Assembly: GCA_003023565.1 (NCBI GenBank)
Contig: PXSA01000009.1
Location: 1-48,918, forward strand
Source of the DNA: Halobacteriales archaeon QS_9_68_17
Lineage (GTDB): Archaea > Halobacteriota > Halobacteria > Halobacteriales > Natronoarchaeaceae
Length of the DNA stretch: 48,918 nucleotides
Reading direction: 5' to 3'
Position numbers and translations under genes: made by a program. This document shows, in pieces, positions 42,484 to 48,918 of the stretch (the first letter of the stretch is position 1; each line of letters opens with the position of its first letter). The notes beneath the pieces were generated by a model. That model was not told the DNA's origin. It saw only the letters and a list, made by a program, of their open reading frames with translations, and did not search any database.

Positions 42484-43956
42484 TCACTGTTCTTCGACCG
42501 TCCGTGACACCCACCCCGTCGCGCCGCTGGGGAAGGAGTCCGTCTCCTCCTGCGGTTGGAGGTCGCCGTTCCCGTCGACCGCGCGGACGACCACCTCGTG
42601 TGTCCCCGAGGGCTCGAACTCGTGGACCCACTGCCGCCACACGTCGTCGCCGGGGAGCGGTTCCGAGAGCGTCGCCTCGCTCCACGTGTCGCCGCCGTCG
42701 GTCGACACCTCGACGGTCTCGACGCCGCGCGTGCCGGCGTAGGCGTGCCCGCCGACCTGCGCGGTGCCGTCGTCCCGGTGGTTCACGGCGTGGAACTTGG
42801 CGACGGTCTCGACTGGACCGGTGCCGTGCCAGCCGCGCTCCTCCCAGTACCCCTCGGCCTCCTGGTCGAGGACCTCTATCTCGGTGATCCACTTCACGTT
42901 GATCTCGCCCCAGTGGCCGGGGATCAGGGTCCGCACGGGGTGGCCGTGGCCCTGTGGCAGTCCCGTCCCGTTCATGCCGTAGGCCAGGAAGCCGGTCCGG
43001 AGGGCCGACAGCGGGAACACCTGGTAGTAGTCGTCGGCCGCGTGCAGGCGGACGCACTCGCAGCCGCCCTGCGGCACGGCCTCCTCTAGCAGCGGCGCGA
43101 CCGGCGTCCCGGTCCAGAGGGCGTTGTCCATCTTCTGGCCGTTCAGGTTCTCGCCGACGCAGCGGAGCGTGACGAACCGGTGTTCGGTCTCCATCGCCCG
43201 CAGTTCGTCGAAGTCGACCTCGAACTCGTTCTCGACCTCACCGGTGACGGTCAGCGACCAGTCGGACTGTTCCACGGCGGGGTCGAAGTTGCTGTAATCG
43301 ACCTCGTAGAACTCGTCGCTGACCAGCCCCTCGATGCCGCCGACCGCGAGCGACTGCTCCCCGGCGGTCGCGAGCAGGTCTTCGGTCCGTGCCGCTTCCT
43401 CACCGTCGAGGTCGGCCGGCTCGACGCCCGGGTCGCGCCGGGTCCCGACGGCGGTGCCGACCGCGGCGACCCCGAGCAGGGACCCGACCGACCCGAGTAC
43501 CCGGCGGCGGCGCTCCGACACCGTCGACGGCGCGCCGGTGGCTCGCTCGGCGACGGGGACCGCCGCGGCGGGAGCGGCGACCGCGACGGCCGAGAGGGAC
43601 GGCGTCCCCAGCGCCGATGCCGCACCCAGCGCGAGCAGGCCGCTTACCGCGACGCCGGGGATGAGCCGACCCGTGCCGCGGTTCGCCGCGACGCCCGCGA
43701 GACCGGCGAGCGCGAACAGGCCCACCGCGACCGCGACCGCGCCGGCGAGCAGTAGCTGGTGACCGAGGTCGCCGAGCTCGTCGATGGCGAACGCCACCAG
43801 CGCGTTCGGCGAGAGGTCGCGGAGGACCGCCTCGGTCGCCGCGCCGACGAACTCCGGCGCGAACCCCGTGACCGCGTACGACCCCGCGACAGACGCCACG
43901 CCGCCGGCCGCGGCCACGGCGAGCGTCGGCGCGTGGCTCCGGACTCGCTCGATCAT
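42484..43956 (-). CDS. Membrane-anchored sulfite-oxidase-like molybdenum enzyme
   Basis: The 490-residue protein joins an N-terminal membrane part (hydrophobic stretches near 11-31, 66-90, 99-117, 121-136 and 154-171) to a sulfite oxidase-type molybdopterin domain. The molybdenum ligand is Cys266 in RFVTLRCVGENLNGQKM; LPQGHGHPVRTLIPGHWGEI and VKWITEIEVLDQEAEGYWEE are typical. The C-terminal dimerisation domain follows (VETVEVSTDGGDTWSEATL). Topology suggests that the catalytic domain is extracellular. The start overlaps the preceding repeat-protein gene (ATGA). Confidence 0.92.
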   Translation of the reverse strand: MIERVRSHAPTLAVAAAGGVASVAGSYAVTGFAPEFVGAATEAVLRDLSPNALVAFAIDELGDLGHQLLLAGAVAVAVGLFALAGLAGVAANRGTGRLIPGVAVSGLLALGAASALGTPSLSAVAVAAPAAAVPVAERATGAPSTVSERRRRVLGSVGSLLGVAAVGTAVGTRRDPGVEPADLDGEEAARTEDLLATAGEQSLAVGGIEGLVSDEFYEVDYSNFDPAVEQSDWSLTVTGEVENEFEVDFDELRAMETEHRFVTLRCVGENLNGQKMDNALWTGTPVAPLLEEAVPQGGCECVRLHAADDYYQVFPLSALRTGFLAYGMNGTGLPQGHGHPVRTLIPGHWGEINVKWITEIEVLDQEAEGYWEERGWHGTGPVETVAKFHAVNHRDDGTAQVGGHAYAGTRGVETVEVSTDGGDTWSEATLSEPLPGDDVWRQWVHEFEPSGTHEVVVRAVDGNGDLQPQEETDSFPSGATGWVSRTVEEQ

Positions 43957-44357
43957 CGCAGGCGAGCGTACCCGACGAGCGCGGCGAGGGCGAGAATCGC
44001 CGCGGCCACGCCGAGGCCGTCGAGCGTGCCACCGTTGCTCTCGTCCCCGTCCACCGACTCGTTGTCGTTCATCCCGTCGTCACCGTCCATCGACTCGTTG
44101 TCGTTCATCCCGTCGTCACCGTCCATCGACTCGTTGTCGTTCATCCCGTCGTCACCGTCCATTGACTCGTTGTCGTCCATCCCGTCGCTGTCGTTCGTTT
44201 CGTCGCCGCCCATGTCGTCGTCGGTCGTCGTCTCGTTGTCCTGTATCGCCGTCGCGCCATTGCCGTCCGCCGCGGCGAGGCCTGCGAGGGGGACGGCGAC
44301 CACCGTCAGTGCGACGAGCGTTATCGCGGTCGTACTGCCGAGAGTGCGTCGTTCCAT
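43953..44357 (-). CDS. Surface protein with 12-residue acidic repeats and C-terminal anchor
   Basis: The 134-residue protein has an N-terminal signal (TTAITLVALTVVAVPLAGLAA), a linker of three near-perfect 12-residue repeats MDGDDGMNDNES plus partial flanking copies (about residues 59-103), and a C-terminal helix GLGVAAAILALAALVGYARLR. The end resembles a haloarchaeal surface-anchor (PGF-CTERM-like) tail: short motif, helix, basic residues. Probably an extracellular, membrane-fixed acidic spacer. It overlaps the sulfite-oxidase-like gene and may be its partner at the surface. Confidence 0.82.
   Translation of the reverse strand: MERRTLGSTTAITLVALTVVAVPLAGLAAADGNGATAIQDNETTTDDDMGGDETNDSDGMDDNESMDGDDGMNDNESMDGDDGMNDNESMDGDDGMNDNESVDGDESNGGTLDGLGVAAAILALAALVGYARLR
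44051..44182. repeat. 36-bp tandem DNA repeat inside the surface-protein gene
   Basis: Three nearly identical 36-bp units plus partial ones encode the 12-residue repeats. They are in frame, so copy number can change without breaking the gene. Confidence 0.85.
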
Positions 44358-44491
44358 GTCTCTTCCGAAGCCAGGGGAGAGGCGCGTAAACGGATTTTTC
44401 AAACTCGGGTCGGACTCCGTCCCAACTGGTTCTAGAGTTCGTTCGGATCCGGACCGGTGGTCTTTTGCTCGCGCCGGAAGCGCTATCGGGT

Positions 44492-45463
44492 ATGACCGAG
44501 GAGGACTCCGAGGAGTTGACGTACGCCGGCGCGGGCGTGGACGTCGAGGCGAGCGAGGACGCCACGTCGGCGCTGCTGTCGGCGTTCGGCGACGTCGAGG
44601 GCTACGCCGGACTGCTCGATATCGGCGACCGCTACCTCGCGCTGGCGACCGACGGCGTCGGGACGAAACTGCTCGTCGCCGAGGCGCTGGGCGACTACTC
44701 GACGGTCGGTATCGACTGCATCGCGATGAACGCCAACGACCTCGTCGCCGCCGGGGTCGACCCGGTCGCCTTCGTCGACTACATCGTCATCGACGAACCG
44801 GACGACGAGGTCACCGAGCAGGTCGGCGAGGGCCTCGCGGCGGGGACGGAGGAAGCCGACATCGCCCTGCTCGGCGGGGAGACGGCGGTGATGCCGGAGG
44901 TCGTGAAGGGTCTCGACCTCGCCGGCACCTGCGCGGGGCTTGCACCCAAGGACGCCGTCTTCGACGGCGAGGCCGAACCGGGCGACGCGCTCGTGGGCTT
45001 TCCCTCCAGCGGCGTCCACGCCAACGGGCTGACGCTGGCCCGCGAGGCCGTCACGCGGGACCACGAGTACGCGGACCCGTTCCCGCCGACCCCCGACCGC
45101 TCCGTCGGCGAGGAACTGCTGGAGCCGACCCGTATCTACGCGTCCCTGCTGGACGACCTGCGCGCGGCCGACGCCCGCGCCGCGGCCCACGTCACCGGCG
45201 GCGGGTGGACGAACCTCGAACGGATGGGCGACTTGCGCTACGATATCACCGACCCGCTCCCCGCGCAGGACGTGTTCGAGTTCGTGCAGGAGGAGGGCGA
45301 CGTCGCCGACGAGGAGATGCACCGCACGTTCAACATGGGCACCGGGTTCGTCGCCGCCGTGCCGCCGGAGGACGCCGACCCGCTCGTCGACGCGACGGAC
45401 GGGCGGGTGATCGGCGAGGTGAAAGAAGGGTCGGGCGTCGCTATCCGCGGCCTGACGCTGTAG
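44492..45463 (+). CDS. purM: Phosphoribosylformylglycinamidine cyclo-ligase
   Basis: The 323-residue AIR synthetase converts FGAM to AIR with ATP in purine synthesis. Conserved parts: LTYAGAGVDVEASEDATSA, LATDGVGTKLLVAEALG, IGIDC-like VGIDCIAMNANDLVAAG, LLGGETAVMPEV, GFPSSGVHANGLTLAR, and HVTGGGWTNLERM. ATG 44492 follows a TATA-like ctttttg-type element about 25 bases upstream and matches the family N-terminus. Confidence 0.96.
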   Translation: MTEEDSEELTYAGAGVDVEASEDATSALLSAFGDVEGYAGLLDIGDRYLALATDGVGTKLLVAEALGDYSTVGIDCIAMNANDLVAAGVDPVAFVDYIVIDEPDDEVTEQVGEGLAAGTEEADIALLGGETAVMPEVVKGLDLAGTCAGLAPKDAVFDGEAEPGDALVGFPSSGVHANGLTLAREAVTRDHEYADPFPPTPDRSVGEELLEPTRIYASLLDDLRAADARAAAHVTGGGWTNLERMGDLRYDITDPLPAQDVFEFVQEEGDVADEEMHRTFNMGTGFVAAVPPEDADPLVDATDGRVIGEVKEGSGVAIRGLTL

Positions 45464-45469
45464 TCTCCG

Positions 45470-46876
45470 CTAGATGCTCCGGAGGACGACCTCGTCGTCG
45501 TCCACGCGGTCTATCTGGTCGGCCCCGACCGCGTAGGCGTCGTCCTCGTCGCCCCAGCCGAGCTTCGCCTTGATGCGGTCCGTGATGCCCGCTTCGGGGT
45601 TGACGTACACCGTGTCCGGTTCCACCTCGGTCACGACGCCGACCTCGGTACCCTGCTCGTCGGTGACCGTCTTGCCCACGTCGTCGTCGGACAGTTCGAC
45701 CGGGGTGTCGACGGGTTCGCCCTCGGCGTACTCGTCGTCGACGCCCGGAGAGCCGGCGGGTTCGCCCTCGGCGTACTCCTCCGTGCCGCCGGTGGGTCCC
45801 GACTCGCCGACCACCTCGCCACTGGACTCGCCGACGGGAGTGCCGGCGTGGTCCGCAGTACGGTCCGACGCACGGTCCGTCGTGGTCGCCTCGGCGGTCC
45901 CCACGGGGACCGCTTCCTCCTCGACGATGGCCGTTTCGACGCGCGTCGAGTCCGCCACGTCGCTCGCCAGCCGGTCGGACTCGTCCAGCGCGTAGGTGTT
46001 GCGGTACTCGTCGGCCACCTCCTCCTCGACCACCGTGCGCCGGACGAACTCGGTCTCGACGACCTCGCCCTCGATCAGCCTGCTCTCGACGGCCTCGGTG
46101 TTTATCGCGCCGTCGTCGACGTCGCGAGCGCCGACGACGTCGCTCCGGAGCAACTGCCGCTCGACGCCCTCGACGCCGACCGTCGTCTCCACGGCGTCGG
46201 TCTCGACCGCGTCCGTTTCCCGTATCTCGCTGTCGACCACCTCGCTCTCGACGACGACGCGCTCGTACTCCTCGCGGGTCTCCTGACGGACCTCTTCGAC
46301 GTCGACCTCGAGCGCGAGGTCCCGCTCGTCCGTCGGGAGCGTCCCGATATCGTCGGGGTCCGCCGCTTCGCCCGCAACGAACGCCGTGTCGATGACGTTC
46401 CGGTCGGTGACCTCGCCGTCTATCACGGTGCTTTCGAGGAGTTCGGTGTCGACGACCTCGCTCTCTATCGTCTCGCTCTCGACGACCGCCGTCTCGATCA
46501 CTTTCGTCTCGACCACTTCCGTCTCGACGGTCTCGCCCGCCATGAGCGCCTCCTCGACGGCGTCGCTCTCCATCGCCGCCCGCTCGACGGCGTCCTCGCG
46601 GCCGACCAACTGGTACTCGTCGCGGTCGTCGCGGTAGAGGAAGACGAGGTCCCGCTCCTCCATCGTCTCGCCGAGGCGCTCCCACTCCAGTTCCTCGTGG
46701 TGTTCCGACGCCTCCGCCGGCGGACGGAAACCGACGCCGTGCTCGCCAGTGTCGGCGTCGCGCCGTCGGTACGGTCTGATCCCGCGCTCTTCGCTCCAGT
46801 CGCGGACCGCGTTCGGGTCCCGCGTCGCGTTCCACGTATCGCCGGTGCTGTCGTCGGACGTTCGGTCGTTGCTCAT
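45470..46876 (-). CDS. Acidic pentad-repeat protein with C-terminal PRC-barrel-like domain
   Basis: The 468-residue protein has an N-terminal charged segment (RDWSEERGIRPYRRRDADTG), then residues 117-166 in exact five-residue steps: VETEV VETKV IETAV, VESET IESEV, VDTEL LESTV, IDGEV TDRNV IDTAF. Residues 209-283 show a second run with an aliphatic residue at every fifth position (213, 218, and so on to 283). A Thr/Gly/Glu linker with two EYAEGEP copies leads to residues 394-466 (VGKTVTDEQGTEVGVVTEVE, DTVYVNPEAG, VGADQIDRVDDDEVVL), which look like a PRC barrel. No signal peptide. I do not know a named family for the repeat region; a beta-helix or coiled rod is plausible. Convergent with purM. 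Confidence 0.85.
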   Translation of the reverse strand: MSNDRTSDDSTGDTWNATRDPNAVRDWSEERGIRPYRRRDADTGEHGVGFRPPAEASEHHEELEWERLGETMEERDLVFLYRDDRDEYQLVGREDAVERAAMESDAVEEALMAGETVETEVVETKVIETAVVESETIESEVVDTELLESTVIDGEVTDRNVIDTAFVAGEAADPDDIGTLPTDERDLALEVDVEEVRQETREEYERVVVESEVVDSEIRETDAVETDAVETTVGVEGVERQLLRSDVVGARDVDDGAINTEAVESRLIEGEVVETEFVRRTVVEEEVADEYRNTYALDESDRLASDVADSTRVETAIVEEEAVPVGTAEATTTDRASDRTADHAGTPVGESSGEVVGESGPTGGTEEYAEGEPAGSPGVDDEYAEGEPVDTPVELSDDDVGKTVTDEQGTEVGVVTEVEPDTVYVNPEAGITDRIKAKLGWGDEDDAYAVGADQIDRVDDDEVVLRSI

Positions 46877-47070
46877 GTGCCCCACCCGTGGACAGTATCG
46901 CCGCCCGCGCACTTAGCCGTGGGGCGAGCTATCACCGGGCAGTCCTGTCGCTCCGCGGTGGACATCCAGAAATCCCATGGGTGCGCGGCGGCCCTCGAAA
47001 CGACTGTACGCCGCGGGACCGGGACCGAGACCCGGGGGCACTGCGGGGACCGGGCCGCGGGTCGCGACGC

Positions 47071-47610
47071 TCAGGAGAGCCGCGCCGCCAGGTCGGCCTC
47101 GGTGACGATGCCGACCGTCTCGCCGTCCTCCGTCACCATCACGGCCTTGTAGTGGTCGAGGAGGCTGCTGATCTCGTCGAGCGTGGCGTTTTTGGAGACG
47201 GTCGGAAAGCTCTCGCTCATGAACTCGCGGACCGGCTCGCTGCGAGCCCCCTCGTCGGCGTGGACGAGGTCGCTCTCGCTGATGCTGCCCCCCGGGATGC
47301 CCTCCTGGATGACGGGTAGTTGCGAGTACGCCTCGTCCTCCATCTTCCCGACGGCTTCGCGGAGTTCGTCGTCCGGCGCGACGTTGATCACGGTCTCGTG
47401 CATCAGGTCCTCGGCGCGGACGATACCGCCCTCCGCGGCCTCCAGGGCGTTGACGATGCGCCGGAGCGTCGACAGTCGCGGGTCGACGTCGCCGCCCTCG
47501 ATGCGGGCGATGAGCGGTTGCGACACCTCGGCCCGCTCCGCGAGCTCGCTCTGTGTCAACTCCAGTTCGTTCCGCCGCTCCCGCAGGTCGGCCGGCGTCG
47601 GGAGTTGCAT
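47071..47610 (-). CDS. HTH (XRE) and CBS-pair regulator
   Basis: The 179-residue protein has an XRE-type HTH in residues 8-60 (LRERRNELELTQSELAERAE, VSQPLIARIEGGDVDPRLST) and two CBS motifs (VINVAPDDELREAVGKMEDE; TVSKNATLDEISSLLDHYKA, TEDGETVGIVTEADL). CBS pairs bind adenylates, so this may be an energy- or S-adenosyl-sensing one-component regulator, common in archaea. Spacing of the promoter gives a leaderless transcript from ATG 47610. The 194-base gap 46877-47070 downstream holds nothing recognisable. Confidence 0.93.
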   Translation of the reverse strand: MQLPTPADLRERRNELELTQSELAERAEVSQPLIARIEGGDVDPRLSTLRRIVNALEAAEGGIVRAEDLMHETVINVAPDDELREAVGKMEDEAYSQLPVIQEGIPGGSISESDLVHADEGARSEPVREFMSESFPTVSKNATLDEISSLLDHYKAVMVTEDGETVGIVTEADLAARLS

Positions 47611-47630
47611 ACCGCTACATTACTTTCGGT

Positions 47631-47640
47631 TATAAAATAA
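47631..47640 (-). promoter_or_regulatory. TATA element for the HTH-CBS gene
   Basis: ttattttata on the minus strand ends 20 bases before ATG 47610. Confidence 0.65.
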
Positions 47641-47648
47641 ACCTTCGG

Positions 47649-48020
47649 TCACTCGTCGGTCCGGAGTTCGTCCTCGTCCTCGTACTCGATGGTCTCGACC
47701 ACGGAGAGCGGCACGTCGCGCAGCGCGCCGCCGACCTCGCTCTTGCCGATGCGCTGAGCGTGCTCCTGACTGTCCGCGTTGAACACCTTCATCTCCAGGA
47801 CGAGCCCGACGAGCGCCGTGTCGGCGGCGATGAACGCCGAATCGAACGGCTCGCCGCAGGCGGGACCCCCCGTCGCGCCGACGTCGACCTCGACGTAGTC
47901 CATGTCCTGCTCGTTCAGTCGCTTGCCCGCTTCGCTGACGGCGACGCCGATGGCGTCGTCGATCTCTTCGACGTCCCGCACCAACCACGCGGCCTCCATC
48001 ACGACGAGGTAGTTGCTCAT
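47649..48020 (-). CDS. DUF555 (UPF0212) family protein
   Basis: The 123-residue archaeal protein is recognised by MSNYLVVMEAAWLVRDVEEI, MDYVEVDVGATGGPACGEPF and ADTALVGLVLEMKVFNADSQ. One conserved Cys lies in the GPACGEP segment. Function is unknown. It is on the same strand as the HTH-CBS gene but separated by a promoter. Confidence 0.93.
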   Translation of the reverse strand: MSNYLVVMEAAWLVRDVEEIDDAIGVAVSEAGKRLNEQDMDYVEVDVGATGGPACGEPFDSAFIAADTALVGLVLEMKVFNADSQEHAQRIGKSEVGGALRDVPLSVVETIEYEDEDELRTDE

Positions 48021-48128
48021 ACCTACGGGTCCGATCCGGAGGGTTTCCTGCTTTGCGGTTCGGAGCGGTCACTCGCGAACGGCTTGCCCGTTCCGGGCGT
48101 CGGGTGGCGCGAACGGCGCGCACGTCAA

Positions 48129-48195
48129 GGCGATAATTCTCGTAACGTATGAGAATCGCCGGCGTGAGCGAGGCGGTACGTAACGCTCGCGCCGG
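48129..48195. other. Two consecutive hairpins in an intergenic region
   Basis: First: ggcgat-aat-tctc pairs with gagaatcgcc across a 9-base loop (48129-48160, sharing its last bases with the second). Second: ccggcgtgagcg (48159-48170) pairs with cgctcgcgccgg (48184-48195), 12 pairs including one G-U, loop 13 bases. They lie in the 319-base gap 48021-48339 between DUF555 and the small membrane protein. The core attctc...gagaat could also be a protein operator. No coding sequence is supported there. Confidence 0.5.
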
Positions 48196-48301
48196 CCGGA
48201 ACTGTCAGACAGGTGTCCTCAAGGGGTGGGAGCGAGATCGCACGACCGCGCGGTGGTGAATTCGAATCATCGGTCGGCATGAGACCGATATTGGGGGAAG
48301 A

Positions 48302-48310
48302 CTTTTATAT
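48302..48310 (+). promoter_or_regulatory. TATA element for the 60-residue membrane protein
   Basis: cttttatat-type element ending 29 bases before ATG 48340; short leader expected. Confidence 0.6.
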
Positions 48311-48339
48311 TCCCTTCCATTGGGGACGGCTGAAGTCCA

Positions 48340-48522
48340 ATGATACAACGGGTGTACCGAACGACCCTGTTCGCCCTGTACCAGGTCAGTCTCGCGCTCG
48401 GCATCGTCCTGATGCCGTTCGCGCTCGTTATGAACCGCGCCGGCGTGACCCTCCCAGTCCACCGCCTCATCGAGAACCTCGGCGACGCCTACGAGGGCGT
48501 TAGCACGGAGACCGGGGCGTAA
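48340..48522 (+). CDS. 60-residue conserved membrane protein
   Basis: The short protein starts MIQRVYRTTLFALYQVSLAL and has one or two hydrophobic segments (TLFALYQVSLALGIVLMPFALV), then an amphipathic LPVHRLIENLGDAYE and a STETGA tail. A good TATA box and typical codon use support it. It lies 78 bases before the proteasome beta gene on the same strand. Function unknown. Confidence 0.78.
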   Translation: MIQRVYRTTLFALYQVSLALGIVLMPFALVMNRAGVTLPVHRLIENLGDAYEGVSTETGA

Positions 48523-48569
48523 GCGGCCCGCGAGCGTCGGACCGACGCCGCGACGACCGAACGTTGTCC

Positions 48570-48576
48570 TTTTTAT
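48570..48576 (+). promoter_or_regulatory. TATA element for psmB
   Basis: tttttat lies 24-31 bases before ATG 48601, which begins at a position consistent with a leaderless mRNA. Confidence 0.65.
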
Positions 48577-48600
48577 GTGTCCGGGCTGTAGGCCCCGCCA

Positions 48601-48918
48601 ATGCGTACGCCGAGACACGACCCCGAGTTCTCGCGGAACCGCGAGCGGCTCTCCGAGGACCCCGTCAGTCCCTTCGAACCGGAAGTCGGGTCCCTCCCCG
48701 AGAACTCCATCACCGCCGAGGAACTGGACAGCGTGAACGAGACCGGGACGACCACCATCGGCCTCACCACGGCCGACGGGGTCGTCATCGCGACGGACAT
48801 GCGCGCCAGCCTCGGCGGGCGGTTCGTCTCGAACAAGAACGTCCAGAAGGTCGAGCAGGTCCACCCGACGGCGGCGCTGACGCTCGTCGGCTCCGTCGGC
48901 GGCGCGCAGTCGTTCATC
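48601..48918 (+). CDS. psmB: Proteasome beta subunit, 3' truncated by window
   Basis: The first 106 codons are present. A 49-residue propeptide (PRHDPEFSRNRERLSEDP, ending SVNETG) precedes the catalytic Thr50 of TTTIGLTTADGVVIATD; Asp66 and a lysine in the SNKNVQK segment complete the active site. The propeptide length matches that of haloarchaeal beta subunits. The 20S proteasome degrades unfolded proteins fed by PAN ATPases. Confidence 0.95.
   Translation, partial: MRTPRHDPEFSRNRERLSEDPVSPFEPEVGSLPENSITAEELDSVNETGTTTIGLTTADGVVIATDMRASLGGRFVSNKNVQKVEQVHPTAALTLVGSVGGAQSFI

Noticed and set aside
44051..44182. 36-bp repeats that resemble a CRISPR repeat length.
   Set aside because: There are no spacers; units are directly adjacent, in frame, and encode a repeated peptide.
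45470..46876. The pentad-repeat protein as a classic pentapeptide-repeat (Qnr/MfpA-like) DNA mimic.
   Set aside because: The A(D/N)Lxx consensus is absent; central positions are Thr/Ser with Glu, so the classic family is not supported.

Overview
The window is a stretch of chromosome from an extremely halophilic archaeon (class Halobacteria). The DNA is GC-rich (roughly two thirds G+C by eye) and the proteins are strongly acidic. Many genes have a TATA element about 25 bases before the start codon and no leader. Signature archaeal genes are present (L7Ae, S28e, L24e, L21e, RpoF/Rpb4, aEF1-beta, TmcA, DUF655, DUF555, proteasome beta), together with haloarchaeal small zinc proteins (four-knuckle zinc-finger protein, HEWD protein) and Tat-type signal peptides on nearly all exported proteins. 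The species cannot be named from this window.

Layout. 1-3257: end of an electron-transfer-flavoprotein operon (etfA, a damaged ETF:quinone oxidoreductase, a small acidic protein). 3384-7341: an HTH-acetyltransferase fusion, a 51-residue zinc protein, a wrecked short-chain dehydrogenase and tmcA. 7646-9222: rpl7ae-rps28e-rpl24e-ndk. 9311-12147: a decayed membrane gene, a decayed penicillin-acylase gene and a small membrane protein. 12268-14502: two MetE-type genes joined by a duplicated 62-bp segment encoding two 21-residue micro-ORFs. 14631-18428: the rpl21e-rpoF-DUF655-ksgA-mscS-hemK block, with hemK damaged. 18567-23974: a PLP sulfur enzyme, an S9 peptidase, the aEF1-beta/zinc-finger pair and a TctA-like permease. 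24121-26668: an AT-rich promoter, a secreted protein of unusual composition and a PQQ-repeat lipoprotein. 26803-30323: rpl12-rplP0-rpl1 with a structured leader, a ZIP-like membrane protein and rpl11. 30434-32680: cutA, lipoprotein, HTH-10 and zinc-protein remnants around an intact HEWD gene and a lactonase-like hydrolase. 32708-34739: PaaK-type ligase and an acetyltransferase. 35068-38661: exported subtilase operon with an LVIVD-repeat protein and a broken third gene. 38800-42447: acidic protein, thioesterase, TraB-M50 pair, small membrane protein with a wHTH regulator. 42484-44357: membrane-anchored sulfite-oxidase-like enzyme with a repeat-rich surface protein. 44492-48918: purM, a pentad-repeat acidic protein, an HTH-CBS regulator, DUF555, a small membrane protein and the start of the proteasome beta gene.

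The strongest unusual signals are: (1) two tandem micro-ORFs linked by ATGA overlaps between the MetE paralogues; (2) an acidic protein with two long runs of exact five-residue periodicity and a C-terminal PRC-barrel-like domain; (3) about a dozen accessory genes carrying internal deletions, frameshifts or stops while every translation and transcription gene is intact; and (4) a secreted protein with an AT-rich promoter that looks imported. I recognise no CRISPR array, tRNA, rRNA, transposase or integrase.
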